NCBI GenBank assembly: GCA_024404475.1
Contig: JAKSPV010000015.1
Coordinates: forward strand, 1-17,079
Direction: 5' to 3'
Source of the DNA: Clostridia bacterium
Lineage (GTDB): Bacteria; Bacillota; Clostridia; Oscillospirales; CAG-272
DNA length: 17,079 bases
A program made the translations under genes and the position numbers. Positions 6,810 to 13,705 of this stretch are shown one piece after another (positions within the stretch are counted from its first letter, which is position 1; each line of letters begins with the position of its first letter). The notes beneath the pieces were generated by a model. It had not been told where the DNA came from. It was given only the letters and a program-made list of their open reading frames with translations, and did no database searches.

Positions 6810-7361
6810 ATGATCATGCTGTTTCTGGCGGACGGCTTCGAGGAGATCGAAGCGCTCACCGCCGTAGATCTTCTGCGCCGTGCCGGCGCGGAAGTTATGA
6901 CTGTTGGTGTGACGGGGAAGACCGTCATCGGCTCGCACGGGATCGAAGTCAAGGCGGACGTCACCGCGAAAGAAGCCGCGAAGCGTCTTGCCGCCGGTGA
7001 AGTGCCCGAAATGGTCGTTCTGCCCGGCGGCATGCCCGGCAGCGTGAACCTTGACGCCTCGCCCGTCGTTGACGCATATCTCCGCGCCGCGACGGAGGCG
7101 GATTCGTTCATCTGTGCGATCTGTGCCGCGCCGTTCGTGCTCGGCCGCCGCGGACTTCTCCGGGGCTGCCGCGCGACGTGCTACCCCGGCTTTGAAAAAG
7201 ACCTTCTCGGCGCCGAAACTGTTGACAGCGGCGTCGTCATCGACGGCAAACGGATCACGGGCCGCGCCATGGGCTCTGCCACGGAGTTCGCGCTGGCGCT
7301 CGTTGCCGCCGTCTGCGGCAACGAGACCGCGGAAAAGATCCGGAAAAGCATCATCGCCTGA
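6810..7361 (+). CDS. DJ-1/PfpI/ThiJ family protein
   Basis: This is a flavodoxin-fold cysteine protein of the DJ-1/YajL group. Members have been linked to glyoxalase, deglycase and redox-protective roles, so the exact reaction is open. It has 183 residues. The start GFEEIEAL supplies the conserved Glu (Glu14), and the nucleophile elbow AICAAP puts the reactive Cys at 105, with a second Cys at 102. LPGGMPGSVNL at 71-81 is the typical Gly-rich loop, and GRAMGSATEFALALV is the C-terminal signature. The ATG at 6810 is chosen because GGGAGG lies 7 bases before it; an in-frame ATG at 6795 would overlap that Shine-Dalgarno. It follows tmk by 48 bases and precedes the folate cyclo-ligase by 21, so it sits within the operon. 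Confidence 0.9.
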   Translation: MIMLFLADGFEEIEALTAVDLLRRAGAEVMTVGVTGKTVIGSHGIEVKADVTAKEAAKRLAAGEVPEMVVLPGGMPGSVNLDASPVVDAYLRAATEADSFICAICAAPFVLGRRGLLRGCRATCYPGFEKDLLGAETVDSGVVIDGKRITGRAMGSATEFALALVAAVCGNETAEKIRKSIIA

Positions 7362-7382
7362 AGGCGGAAAGGAGCATGTCTC

Positions 7383-7976
7383 TTGCATCATAATCTGATC
7401 AAACAGCAAAAGGACGATATCCGCGAGATGTACGGTGCGCGCCGCCGCTCGCTTGATGCGGCCGAAAAAGAGAAGCGCGACGCGAAGATCTGCTCTCTTG
7501 CCGTATCTCTCGTCAGCTTCCGCCATGCGGAATTCGTACTTCTCTACGCCGCGAGCGAGCATGAGATCGACCTTGATCCGCTGGCTGAGGCGGCGCTCGC
7601 CGCCGGGAAGAAGATCGCTTTCCCGCGCTGTGACAAGGAAACGCATACGATGACGTATCGCGTCGTCTCGTCGCTCGACGAGCTCTCGCCCGGTGCCTAC
7701 GGCATCCGCGAGCCCGCGGCGGACGCGCCGCTTTACGATCCCGCGGCGGAGCACGGCAGCGCCGTCTGCTTCGTGCCGGGACTCGTCTACGACAAAGCCG
7801 GGTACCGCCTCGGCTACGGCAAGGGCTTCTACGACCGGTATCTGACCGCGTTCGCGGGCTGTACGATCGGCGTCGTTTACAGCGATTTCATCCTGCCGGC
7901 CGTCCCGCGCGGACGGTTCGACGTGGCGGTGAACACGCTGCTCACCGAAAAGGGCGTGAAGACCTGTGAAACTTAA
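7383..7976 (+). CDS. 5-formyltetrahydrofolate cyclo-ligase (MTHFS)
   Basis: The enzyme converts 5-formyl-THF to 5,10-methenyl-THF using ATP, recycling a stored folate in the cytoplasm. It has 197 residues, the usual length. Typical elements are the N-terminal IREMYGARRRSL, a central KKIAFPRCD, YGIREP at about 106-111 and the ATP-binding signature YRLGYGKGFYDRYL at 141-154. The start is TTG at 7383: AAAGGAG at 7368-7374 is 8 bases away, and the N-terminal helix would be lost from the next ATG. It ends in an 11-base overlap with the CPBP protease gene. The dTMP kinase homologue two genes upstream makes a loose one-carbon/thymidylate grouping. Confidence 0.94.
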   Translation: MHHNLIKQQKDDIREMYGARRRSLDAAEKEKRDAKICSLAVSLVSFRHAEFVLLYAASEHEIDLDPLAEAALAAGKKIAFPRCDKETHTMTYRVVSSLDELSPGAYGIREPAADAPLYDPAAEHGSAVCFVPGLVYDKAGYRLGYGKGFYDRYLTAFAGCTIGVVYSDFILPAVPRGRFDVAVNTLLTEKGVKTCET

Positions 7977-8883
7977 AGAAAACTATGCGGCGCCCGCGCT
8001 TCTGATCATCATCACCGTCCTGCTCGCGGTCTCGGGACTTATCGAGAGCCGCTTCGCGGGTGATCCGGACACCGCGGCGATCGCTTCGGTCGTTCTGACG
8101 CTCGTGATTTTCCTGATCCCGTCGCTGCTCTTCAGCTATCTCCGCCCGCGCGGTTACGTGAAGCGCCTCCGGCTCGCGCCGTTCGGCGCGAGGCACCTTT
8201 TGTTCGTGCTCCTTGCCGCGATCCTTCTCGTTTCCGGCGGCGTCGTTCTGACGACGGTGCTGTATAAGCTGTTTCCGGGCGATTTCTCGGCCAGCGGCGC
8301 TTCGCAGAACGTCCTCTATTCGATGGACGGCACCGTGCTCGGCACGCTCCGCACGCTTCTCGCGTTTGCGCTCGTACCGGCGTTCTGCGAGGAACTCGTC
8401 TTCCGCTCGATCCTTCTGGCGGAGTACGAACGGTACGGCGTTCCGTGCGCCGTCTTCATGAGCACGCTTCTTTTCGCGCTTCTCCATCTTTCGCTCGTCC
8501 GTCTGCCGATCTATTTCTTCGGCGGACTCGTCCTTGCGATGACGGCCTACGCGACGCGTTCCGTGTTCGCGGCGGGCACGGTGCATTTTCTCTACAACGC
8601 CTCGGTGCTCCTGACGGAGGATTACGTCTGCCGCCGCGCCGTGTCGCAGCAGAGCAGCGCTGTTCTGTTCGTCTTTATCGCGGTCGTCGTCATGCTGCTC
8701 GCCGCATTCTTCCTGTTTGGCGAGGGACAGAAGATCTACCGTTATTACAGTACTTCCGGCAAGGAGCCGTCGTACCGTACCGCCAGTCGCACCGGCGCTC
8801 TTGCGACGGCGGCCGAGGTCTTTGCGGCACCGCCGATGATCCTTTTGCTGCTGCTTTACATCGTGCTGTTCATCTTTTCGTGA
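7966..8883 (+). CDS. CPBP family intramembrane metalloprotease (CAAX protease/Abi-like)
   Basis: This 305-residue polytopic membrane protein belongs to the CPBP (Abi, Rce1-like) family of intramembrane glutamic/metallo proteases. All three signature motifs are present: EExxxR as Glu142-Glu143-LVF-Arg147, FxxxH as Phe170 to His174, and HxxxN as His207 to Asn211. Hydrophobic segments lie at about 10-25, 38-57, 75-95, 122-140, 160-180, 190-210, 228-248 and 285-305. The GTG at 7966 overlaps the end of the folate gene by 11 bases, implying translational coupling with only a weak ribosome site. Its substrate is unknown; in bacteria the family includes bacteriocin immunity and prenyl-peptide processing types. 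Here it sits in a housekeeping run, not beside any peptide gene. Confidence 0.9.
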   Translation: MKLKENYAAPALLIIITVLLAVSGLIESRFAGDPDTAAIASVVLTLVIFLIPSLLFSYLRPRGYVKRLRLAPFGARHLLFVLLAAILLVSGGVVLTTVLYKLFPGDFSASGASQNVLYSMDGTVLGTLRTLLAFALVPAFCEELVFRSILLAEYERYGVPCAVFMSTLLFALLHLSLVRLPIYFFGGLVLAMTAYATRSVFAAGTVHFLYNASVLLTEDYVCRRAVSQQSSAVLFVFIAVVVMLLAAFFLFGEGQKIYRYYSTSGKEPSYRTASRTGALATAAEVFAAPPMILLLLLYIVLFIFS

Positions 8884-8910
8884 CGGCACATTCCCGATTT
8901 GGAGGAAACC

Positions 8911-10233
8911 ATGAATCAGACTCCCGATAAGAAAACGCCGCGTCCCGGCGAGGCGGCGCCGCACCGGGCCGTACCGGTCGGGGATGCCGTTGATGCGCCG
9001 ACGCGCACGACGGACGTCATCGAGGCGCCGACGCGCGAAACGGGCGTGATCCCGGACGGGGCATCCGGCTCCGATACCCCCGCGTCGGGTCACACGGGGT
9101 ATTCCACGCTGCAGAAACTGCAGGAGCGCCGTGCCAAGAAAGACACGGCGGGCAATACGGTCATGAGCATCGTCAAGGCGACGACATATATCGTCCTCGT
9201 CACCGTGGCCGGCATCCTTTTGTCGCTGTTCTTCATCAGCGCCGGCAACGACGTGTTCGCGCTTGTCAAAGAGGACAAGCCCGTCGAGGTGACGATCCCC
9301 GCGGGCGCCACGACGTCCGACGTCGCGGGTGTGCTCTACGACAGCGGCGTTATCAAATATAAGGAAGTTTTCGTCCTGTATGCTTCGCTCCGCCACGACA
9401 GCGGCGAGTTCCTCTCCGGCGCCTTTACGGTCTCCACGGCGATGGACTACGACGATCTGCGCGCCGCGTTCAAGCCGCAGATATCGGACGAAACGGTGCG
9501 CATCACGATTCCCGAGGGCGCGACGACCGACGAGATCATCGACCTGTTCGTTTCTTACGGGATCGGTACGCGCGAGGGCTTCGTCAAGGAGATCAACGAG
9601 GGCGAGTTCGACTACTGGTTCGTCGAGGAACTCGACAATGGCGGCATGCGCAAGGCGCGTTTCTACCGACTCGACGGCTACCTGTACCCCGACACCTACG
9701 AGTTCTACGTCGCCTCGAGCGAGCATACGGTCATCAATAAGCTCCTGAAGCGTTTCGGCCAGATCTTCAAGGAAGAATGGCGGGAACGCACCAAGAAACT
9801 CGGCTACACGACGGATGAGCTGATCACGCTCGCGTCGATCGTCGAGAAAGAGGCGTATTTCGCCGCGGACGTTCCGCGTATCGCCTCTGTCTTCACCAAC
9901 CGGCTGAATAACAAGAAGAACTATCCGAAGCTCCAGAGCGACGCGACGATCGCGTACGCGATGCAGCACGAGCTCGGCCGCCGCCCGGGCGCGGACGAGA
10001 TCGAGGTCAATTACCCGAGCCCGTACAACACGTATCTGTACGACGGACTCCCGCCCGGACCGATCTCGAATCCCGGTCTGCAGTCGATCAACAACGCCCT
10101 GTACCCGAGCAAGACCAACTTCTACTATTTCGTTTCCTACCCGTCCGGTTATACGCTCTATGCCACGACGCTCCAGGAGCATAACGCGAACGTTGCCAAG
10201 GTCAAGGCCGGTATCGCCGACGACGATGAATGA
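8911..10233 (+). CDS. mltG: Endolytic murein transglycosylase MltG
   Basis: MltG cleaves nascent glycan strands in the cell wall and helps set strand length. It has 440 residues. The cytoplasmic N-terminus (1-85) is hydrophilic and holds two tandem 10-residue copies of an APTR-x-T-x-VI motif. A transmembrane segment covers about 90-111. A LysM-like region follows, VTIPAGATTSDVAGVLYDSGV, repeated in type as ITIPEGATTDEIIDLFVSYGI. The YceG/MltG catalytic domain has LASIVEKEA with the catalytic Glu at 312, then FTNRLN, LQSDATIAYAM and SPYNTYLYDGLPPGPISNPG. The ATG at 8911 is set by GGAGG directly upstream (8901-8905), 27 bases after the protease gene. A strong terminator ends the run. Confidence 0.96.
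   Translation: MNQTPDKKTPRPGEAAPHRAVPVGDAVDAPTRTTDVIEAPTRETGVIPDGASGSDTPASGHTGYSTLQKLQERRAKKDTAGNTVMSIVKATTYIVLVTVAGILLSLFFISAGNDVFALVKEDKPVEVTIPAGATTSDVAGVLYDSGVIKYKEVFVLYASLRHDSGEFLSGAFTVSTAMDYDDLRAAFKPQISDETVRITIPEGATTDEIIDLFVSYGIGTREGFVKEINEGEFDYWFVEELDNGGMRKARFYRLDGYLYPDTYEFYVASSEHTVINKLLKRFGQIFKEEWRERTKKLGYTTDELITLASIVEKEAYFAADVPRIASVFTNRLNNKKNYPKLQSDATIAYAMQHELGRRPGADEIEVNYPSPYNTYLYDGLPPGPISNPGLQSINNALYPSKTNFYYFVSYPSGYTLYATTLQEHNANVAKVKAGIADDDE
8995..9054 (+). repeat. Two tandem 30-bp (10-residue) repeats in the mltG N-terminus
   Basis: Copies at 8995-9024 and 9025-9054 encode APTRTTDVIE and APTRETGVIP, in the cytoplasmic tail ahead of the membrane anchor. Both begin with the identical 12 bases GCGCCGACGCGC. 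The copies differ at several third positions and codons, so the duplication is not very recent. Confidence 0.8.
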
Positions 10234-10241
10234 ATCAAAAT

Positions 10242-10268
10242 AGCGCCCCTTTCAGCGGGGCGCTTTTT
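10242..10268 (+). terminator. Bidirectional Rho-independent terminator between mltG and the YihY gene
   Basis: AGCGCCCC at 10242-10249 pairs perfectly with GGGGCGCT at 10257-10264 around a 7-nt loop. The T run at 10264-10268 serves mltG. On the minus strand the same stem is followed by ATTTTG and can end the converging gene. The minus-strand gene's TGA stop (10252-10254) lies inside the loop. Confidence 0.92.
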
Positions 10269-11112
10269 GCTTAGACAAACGCATAAAACGGTGCAGAAAT
10301 TTGTTGATCTCTGCGCCGAAAAGAAGAATGTTCATGCAGGCGTAGAGCCACAGCATGAGCAGTACGATCGCCGCCAGACTGCCGTAGACGTACGACGCGC
10401 CGGGAAAGCTCCGGAGGTACAGCGCGTAGAAATACGAGAAGAGGATCCACCCGCCCGCGGAGGCGAGCGCGCCGGGAAACTGCGACAGAAGTGATAATCG
10501 TCCCGCAGAGCGGTATAAAAGGGCAAAAAAGAGCGTCAAAAGGAAAAACAGAACGGCGCCGCGCACGCGGAATAGCCAGTCGACTGCCTCGGAGAGGACG
10601 GCGCCGCGCGCCCGGAGCGCGTCGCCGATCGCTTTCCCGAAGACGCCGGCGAGCAGCGCCGACAGCAGCAGCGCAACGATAAGAAGCGTCTGACCAACAG
10701 AACGGCATTTGTCTAAAATATATCCGCGCGATGCTGTTCTGCCGTAGACGTTCGACAGTCCCTCCGTCACGGCGAGCGTGCCGCGGGAAGCACTCCACAG
10801 CGCGGTCAGAAGCGACAGGGAAAAGAGCGGCACGGACGCTTTCGCGGAGATCTCCGCGGCGACAGTTCCGAGCAGCTCGCTGTCAGGCGTCGGGATAAGC
10901 TCCGTCAGGGCACGGAGTACGTCGCTCTCCGAAACGGGCGCCACGAAGCGGCTAGCGGCGAAGAGGACGATCAGAAACGGGATCGCGGAGATGACGACAA
11001 AAAATGACGATTCGGCGGCGTAGAGCGAGAGCCGGTCTTCCCGGAAGACGGCGGAGAGCCGCCGAACGGCGAGTAGGATCCGCCGGAGCGATACGGTTTT
11101 TGACGACGGCAT
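10252..11112 (-). CDS. YihY/BrkB family (UPF0761) inner membrane protein
   Basis: This 286-residue polytopic membrane protein belongs to the YihY/virulence factor BrkB family. The name ribonuclease BN once attached to the family is historical, and the true role is unknown. Family features visible are the N-terminal SLYAAESSFFVVISAIPFLI segment, ALWSASRGTLAVTEGLSNVYG in the middle and the C-terminal WLYACMNILLFGAEINKFL. About six hydrophobic segments are spread over 35-260. The ATG at 11110-11112 is preceded by AAAGGAG at 8-nt spacing. It is transcribed alone on the minus strand, divergent from nfo and convergent with mltG, sharing the terminator stem. I find no convincing promoter in the 118 bases before it. 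Confidence 0.9.
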   Translation of the reverse strand: MPSSKTVSLRRILLAVRRLSAVFREDRLSLYAAESSFFVVISAIPFLIVLFAASRFVAPVSESDVLRALTELIPTPDSELLGTVAAEISAKASVPLFSLSLLTALWSASRGTLAVTEGLSNVYGRTASRGYILDKCRSVGQTLLIVALLLSALLAGVFGKAIGDALRARGAVLSEAVDWLFRVRGAVLFFLLTLFFALLYRSAGRLSLLSQFPGALASAGGWILFSYFYALYLRSFPGASYVYGSLAAIVLLMLWLYACMNILLFGAEINKFLHRFMRLSKQKAPR

Positions 11113-11230
11113 GGCGAGCTCCTTTCGCGCGTTTTGTCTCAGTATATGACCGGCACGTGCGTTTTATCCGCCGTGGTGCTTTTTTTGCCGCTGGAACGAC
11201 AAAGATCGGCGGCTTTCGGCGGCGGTTTTA

Positions 11231-11259
11231 TTGACAGACGGGAAAAAAACTGCTACAAT
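11231..11259 (+). promoter_or_regulatory. Sigma-A promoter of nfo
   Basis: Consensus TTGACA at 11231-11236, a 17-nt spacer and TACAAT at 11254-11259, preceded by TGC (extended -10). The start is expected near 11266, leaving a leader of about 20 nt. The rest of the 11113-11230 gap holds nothing else I can name. Confidence 0.92.
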
Positions 11260-11285
11260 AAAGAGGAAGAAAGTGGGGCGACGCG

Positions 11286-12125
11286 ATGTTTTATCTCGGC
11301 TGTCATCTGTCCGTTTCGGACGGCTATACAAAAATGGGTGAGGCCGCGCTTGCGGTCGGCGCGAATACGTTCCAGTATTTCACGCGCAACCCGCGAGGCG
11401 GCTCGAAGAAGATCCCCTCGGACGAAGATATCGCCGGGCTTTTGGCGATCCTCGCCGAACACCGTTTCGGCCCCGTGATCGCGCACGCGCCGTACGTCTA
11501 TAATCCCGCCGCCGCGGACGAAGACAAGCGCGATTTCGCGCTCCGCTCGATGGCGGAGGACATCGAAACGCTCGAGCGGATGCCCGGCACGCTCTACAAC
11601 TTCCACCCCGGCTGCCACGTCGGGCAGGGGAGCGACGTCGGCGTCCGGCTGACCGCGGAGGCGCTCGGCAAACTTCTGCCGCTCTGCCGCGGCACGACGA
11701 TCCTCCTCGAAACGATGGCCGGCGAGGGCAGTGAGATCGGCGCGACGTTCGAAGAAGTGCGCGACATGATCGCTCTTGTCAGCCCGGCGCTCAGGGAGCA
11801 CCTCGGCGTCTGCCTTGACACCTGCCACGTCAGCGACGGCGGGTACGACATTGCCGCCGATCCGGACGCCGTTCTCCGTGAGTTTGACAGCGTCATCGGA
11901 CTGTCCTACCTCCGCGCGATCCACCTGAACGATTCCAAAAATCCCGTCGGCACGCACAAGGACCGCCACGAGAAGATCGGGCAGGGCGCCCTCGGACTTG
12001 ACGGTGTGCGCCGCATTATTACCCACCCCGCGCTCCGTGATTTGCCGTTCTGCCTCGAAACGCCGTGCGACCTTGCCGGGTACGCCGAGGAGATCAGATT
12101 GCTTCGCTCGATCCGCGCGGACTGA
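11286..12125 (+). CDS. nfo: Endonuclease IV (AP endonuclease, deoxyribonuclease IV)
   Basis: This TIM-barrel enzyme cuts DNA 5' to abasic sites in base excision repair and removes 3' blocking groups. It has 279 residues, family length. All nine trinuclear-zinc ligands can be matched to the E. coli set: His67, His107, Glu142, Asp178, His181, His213, Asp226, His228 and Glu258. They lie in AHAPY, NFHPG, LLETMAG, CLDTCH, IHLNDSK, KDRHEKIG and LETPC. The ATG at 11286 gives the normal N-terminus MFYLGCHLSVSDG. The ribosome site is mediocre (AGTGGGG about 8 bases upstream). It has its own strong promoter, and a terminator-like hairpin follows 15 bases after the stop. Confidence 0.97.
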   Translation: MFYLGCHLSVSDGYTKMGEAALAVGANTFQYFTRNPRGGSKKIPSDEDIAGLLAILAEHRFGPVIAHAPYVYNPAAADEDKRDFALRSMAEDIETLERMPGTLYNFHPGCHVGQGSDVGVRLTAEALGKLLPLCRGTTILLETMAGEGSEIGATFEEVRDMIALVSPALREHLGVCLDTCHVSDGGYDIAADPDAVLREFDSVIGLSYLRAIHLNDSKNPVGTHKDRHEKIGQGALGLDGVRRIITHPALRDLPFCLETPCDLAGYAEEIRLLRSIRAD

Positions 12126-12139
12126 AAAACAAAAAATAC

Positions 12140-12160
12140 GCCGGACGTGTCCGGCTTTCT
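12140..12160 (+). terminator. Weak terminator-like hairpin after nfo
   Basis: GCCGGAC at 12140-12146 and GTCCGGC at 12149-12155 form a perfect inverted repeat (six pairs with a 4-nt loop if the innermost pair opens), followed by TTTCT. The T run is short and the next Shine-Dalgarno (GTGAGG, 12161-12166) starts directly after, so it may only attenuate transcription into the next gene. Confidence 0.5.
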
Positions 12161-12173
12161 GTGAGGTTTTACC

Positions 12174-12788
12174 ATGAGAGAATACCGCATTTATTCCGTT
12201 TCCACGATGGACGATATCGCGTGGGACAAACTGCCGTGCGCTCCGATCGACGTCTACCGCTGGCGCGAGGGCTGGACGCCCCGCTCCGAGGCGAAAGTCG
12301 TCCTCGTCAAGGATTTCGGCTTCGTCGCGCATCTGACGAGCGAGGAAGACAAGCCGTTCGCACGCTATACCGGCTTCTATGATCCCGTATGGAACGACAG
12401 CTGCCTCGAATTCTTCGTCGGCTTTGACAACACGCGCGCGGATTACCTCAACATCGAGATGAACCCGATCGGCGCGTACCTGATCGGCTTCGCGCCGAGC
12501 CGCGACGACCGCAAGAAGGTCACCGAGATCATCGAGAAGCCGTTCCCGGAGACCGCCGAGATCAACCCCGGCAAGTGGTCCGTCACCGTGGCGATCTCTT
12601 TCGAGGACATCGAGAAGATCTACGGCCTGCCGAAGGAGACGTTCGTCTCCGGCTACTCGTTCCGCGGCAACTTCTTCAAGTGCGGCAGCGAGGCGCCCGT
12701 GGTCCACTACGGTATGTGGAACGACACCGAGACCGCGGGTCCCGACTTCCACGTGCCGGAGAAGTTCGGCAAGCTCGTCATCGACTGA
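12174..12788 (+). CDS. CBM9-like (carbohydrate-binding family 9-like) cytoplasmic protein
   Basis: This 204-residue protein resembles the carbohydrate-binding module family 9-like group, a beta-sandwich fold found in xylanases and in many stand-alone proteins. Recognisable pieces are DPVWNDSCLEFFVGF (about 70-84), YLNIEMNPIGAYLIGF (about 90-105), KWSVTVAISFEDI and the C-terminal FHVPEKFGKLVI. There is no signal peptide or membrane segment, so it should stay in the cytoplasm, unusual for a polysaccharide binder. The ligand and role are unknown. The ATG at 12174 is preceded by GTGAGG. The downstream DUF5131 gene begins only 4 bases after this stop, so the two are probably translated together. 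Confidence 0.8.
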   Translation: MREYRIYSVSTMDDIAWDKLPCAPIDVYRWREGWTPRSEAKVVLVKDFGFVAHLTSEEDKPFARYTGFYDPVWNDSCLEFFVGFDNTRADYLNIEMNPIGAYLIGFAPSRDDRKKVTEIIEKPFPETAEINPGKWSVTVAISFEDIEKIYGLPKETFVSGYSFRGNFFKCGSEAPVVHYGMWNDTETAGPDFHVPEKFGKLVID

Positions 12789-12792
12789 TACG

Positions 12793-13620
12793 ATGGACAT
12801 CTGGAATCCCTGGCACGGCTGCCGCAAGTACACCGAGGGCTGCGAGAACTGCTATATGTTCTATCTCGACGAGCAGCACGGGCAGTACGGCGGCGACATC
12901 TACCGTGTCAAGGGAACGTTCGACCTGCCGGTGCAGAAGAAGCGCGACGGCACTTACCGCGTGCCGGACGGCTCAACGCTGCACGTCTGCATGACGTCGG
13001 ACTTCTTTCTCGAAGAGGCGGACGAGTGGCGCCCGAAGGTGTGGAACATGATCCGCGAAAGACCGGGTGTGACGTTCTGGCTCCAGACGAAGCGCATCTC
13101 GCGCGTGCCGTACTGCCTGCCGCCCGATTTCGGCGACGGCTGGGAGAACGTCCGTTTCTGTGTCACTGCGGAGAACGATGCGCGGGCAAAAGAGCGCCTG
13201 CCGCAACTTCTTGAACTACCCTTCCGGCACAAGCACGTCATGTGCGCGCCGCTGCTCTCTGCGATCGACCTCTCGCCGTATCTCGCGTCGGGGCAGATCG
13301 AGACCGTTCTCGCGGACGGCGAAAACTACGCCGGGGCGCGGCCGTGCCGGTACGAATGGGTGGCGTCGCTCTGTGAGCAGTGCCGCGATGCGGACGTGCC
13401 GTTCCACTTCGTCGGCACGGGCAATCTTTTCGTGAAAGACGGGCACACCTACCGCGTACCGAAAGCGTATCAGAAAGTGGAGGCGCTGCGCTCCGGACTG
13501 CAATACCCGCCGCCCGCCGACGTGCCGCCGATCCGGAAAAAGTGCGCCGCATGCAAGATGCGCCACAGCTGCGGCGGATGCAAGATGTGCGGCCGCTGCG
13601 ACCGCACGACCGACGCGTGA
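12793..13620 (+). CDS. DUF5131 (phage Gp37/Gp68-type) three-Cys-motif protein
   Basis: This 275-residue protein of the Gp37/Gp68 (DUF5131) family is not biochemically defined as far as I know. The N-terminal signature is WNPWHGCRKYTEGCENCY, with Cys10, Cys17 and Cys20 (CX6CX2C). The three-Cys arrangement has been compared with radical SAM iron-sulfur motifs; a cluster here is inference. Later family-like pieces are MTSDFFLEEAD, FWLQTKRI, VRFCVTAEN and GENYAGARPC. The C-terminus adds six cysteines at about 251, 254, 260, 263, 266 and 269 (CX2CX5CX2CX2CX2C). The ATG lies 4 bases after the CBM9-like stop with no clear Shine-Dalgarno, so coupling is likely. No TcmP-type partner gene is next to it, and no phage genes are near. 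Confidence 0.85.
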   Translation: MDIWNPWHGCRKYTEGCENCYMFYLDEQHGQYGGDIYRVKGTFDLPVQKKRDGTYRVPDGSTLHVCMTSDFFLEEADEWRPKVWNMIRERPGVTFWLQTKRISRVPYCLPPDFGDGWENVRFCVTAENDARAKERLPQLLELPFRHKHVMCAPLLSAIDLSPYLASGQIETVLADGENYAGARPCRYEWVASLCEQCRDADVPFHFVGTGNLFVKDGHTYRVPKAYQKVEALRSGLQYPPPADVPPIRKKCAACKMRHSCGGCKMCGRCDRTTDA

Positions 13621-13635
13621 TTTTTCGCGGATTTC

Positions 13636-13664
13636 TTGACACGGCAGACGCGCCGTGCTACAAT
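13636..13664 (+). promoter_or_regulatory. Sigma-A promoter of the three-gene catabolic operon, with an embedded inverted repeat
   Basis: TTGACA at 13636-13641, a 17-nt spacer and TACAAT at 13659-13664, preceded by TGC. Inside it is a perfect inverted repeat, CACGGC (13640-13645) and GCCGTG (13652-13657) with 6 bases between. It overlaps the end of the -35 and the extended -10 TG. A repressor bound there would block RNA polymerase. The start is expected near 13671, and the promoter begins only 15 bases after the DUF5131 stop. Confidence 0.9.
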
Positions 13665-13705
13665 GCAAATTGAACTCTTAACTTCTTAATGTGAGGTATA
13701 AAACC

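Noticed and set aside
7376..7393. Five-codon ORF (ATG at 7376) overlapping the start of the folate cyclo-ligase
   Set aside because: Its ATG lies only 1 base after the Shine-Dalgarno, too close to be used. The TTG at 7383 has normal spacing and gives the family N-terminus.
6372..7754. 460-codon open frame on the minus strand
   Set aside because: It lies across three plus-strand operon genes and has no recognisable domain.
7942..10182. 746-codon open frame on the minus strand opposite the CPBP protease and mltG
   Set aside because: It covers two genes with intact catalytic motifs on the other strand; charged low-information composition.
11253..12833. 526-codon open frame on the minus strand opposite nfo and the CBM9-like gene
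   Set aside because: Endonuclease IV on the other strand has every metal ligand, so this frame is a shadow.
12793..13620. Prophage remnant suggested by the phage-type DUF5131 name
   Set aside because: No integrase, capsid, lysis or attachment-site sequence is nearby, and GC and codon use match the neighbours.
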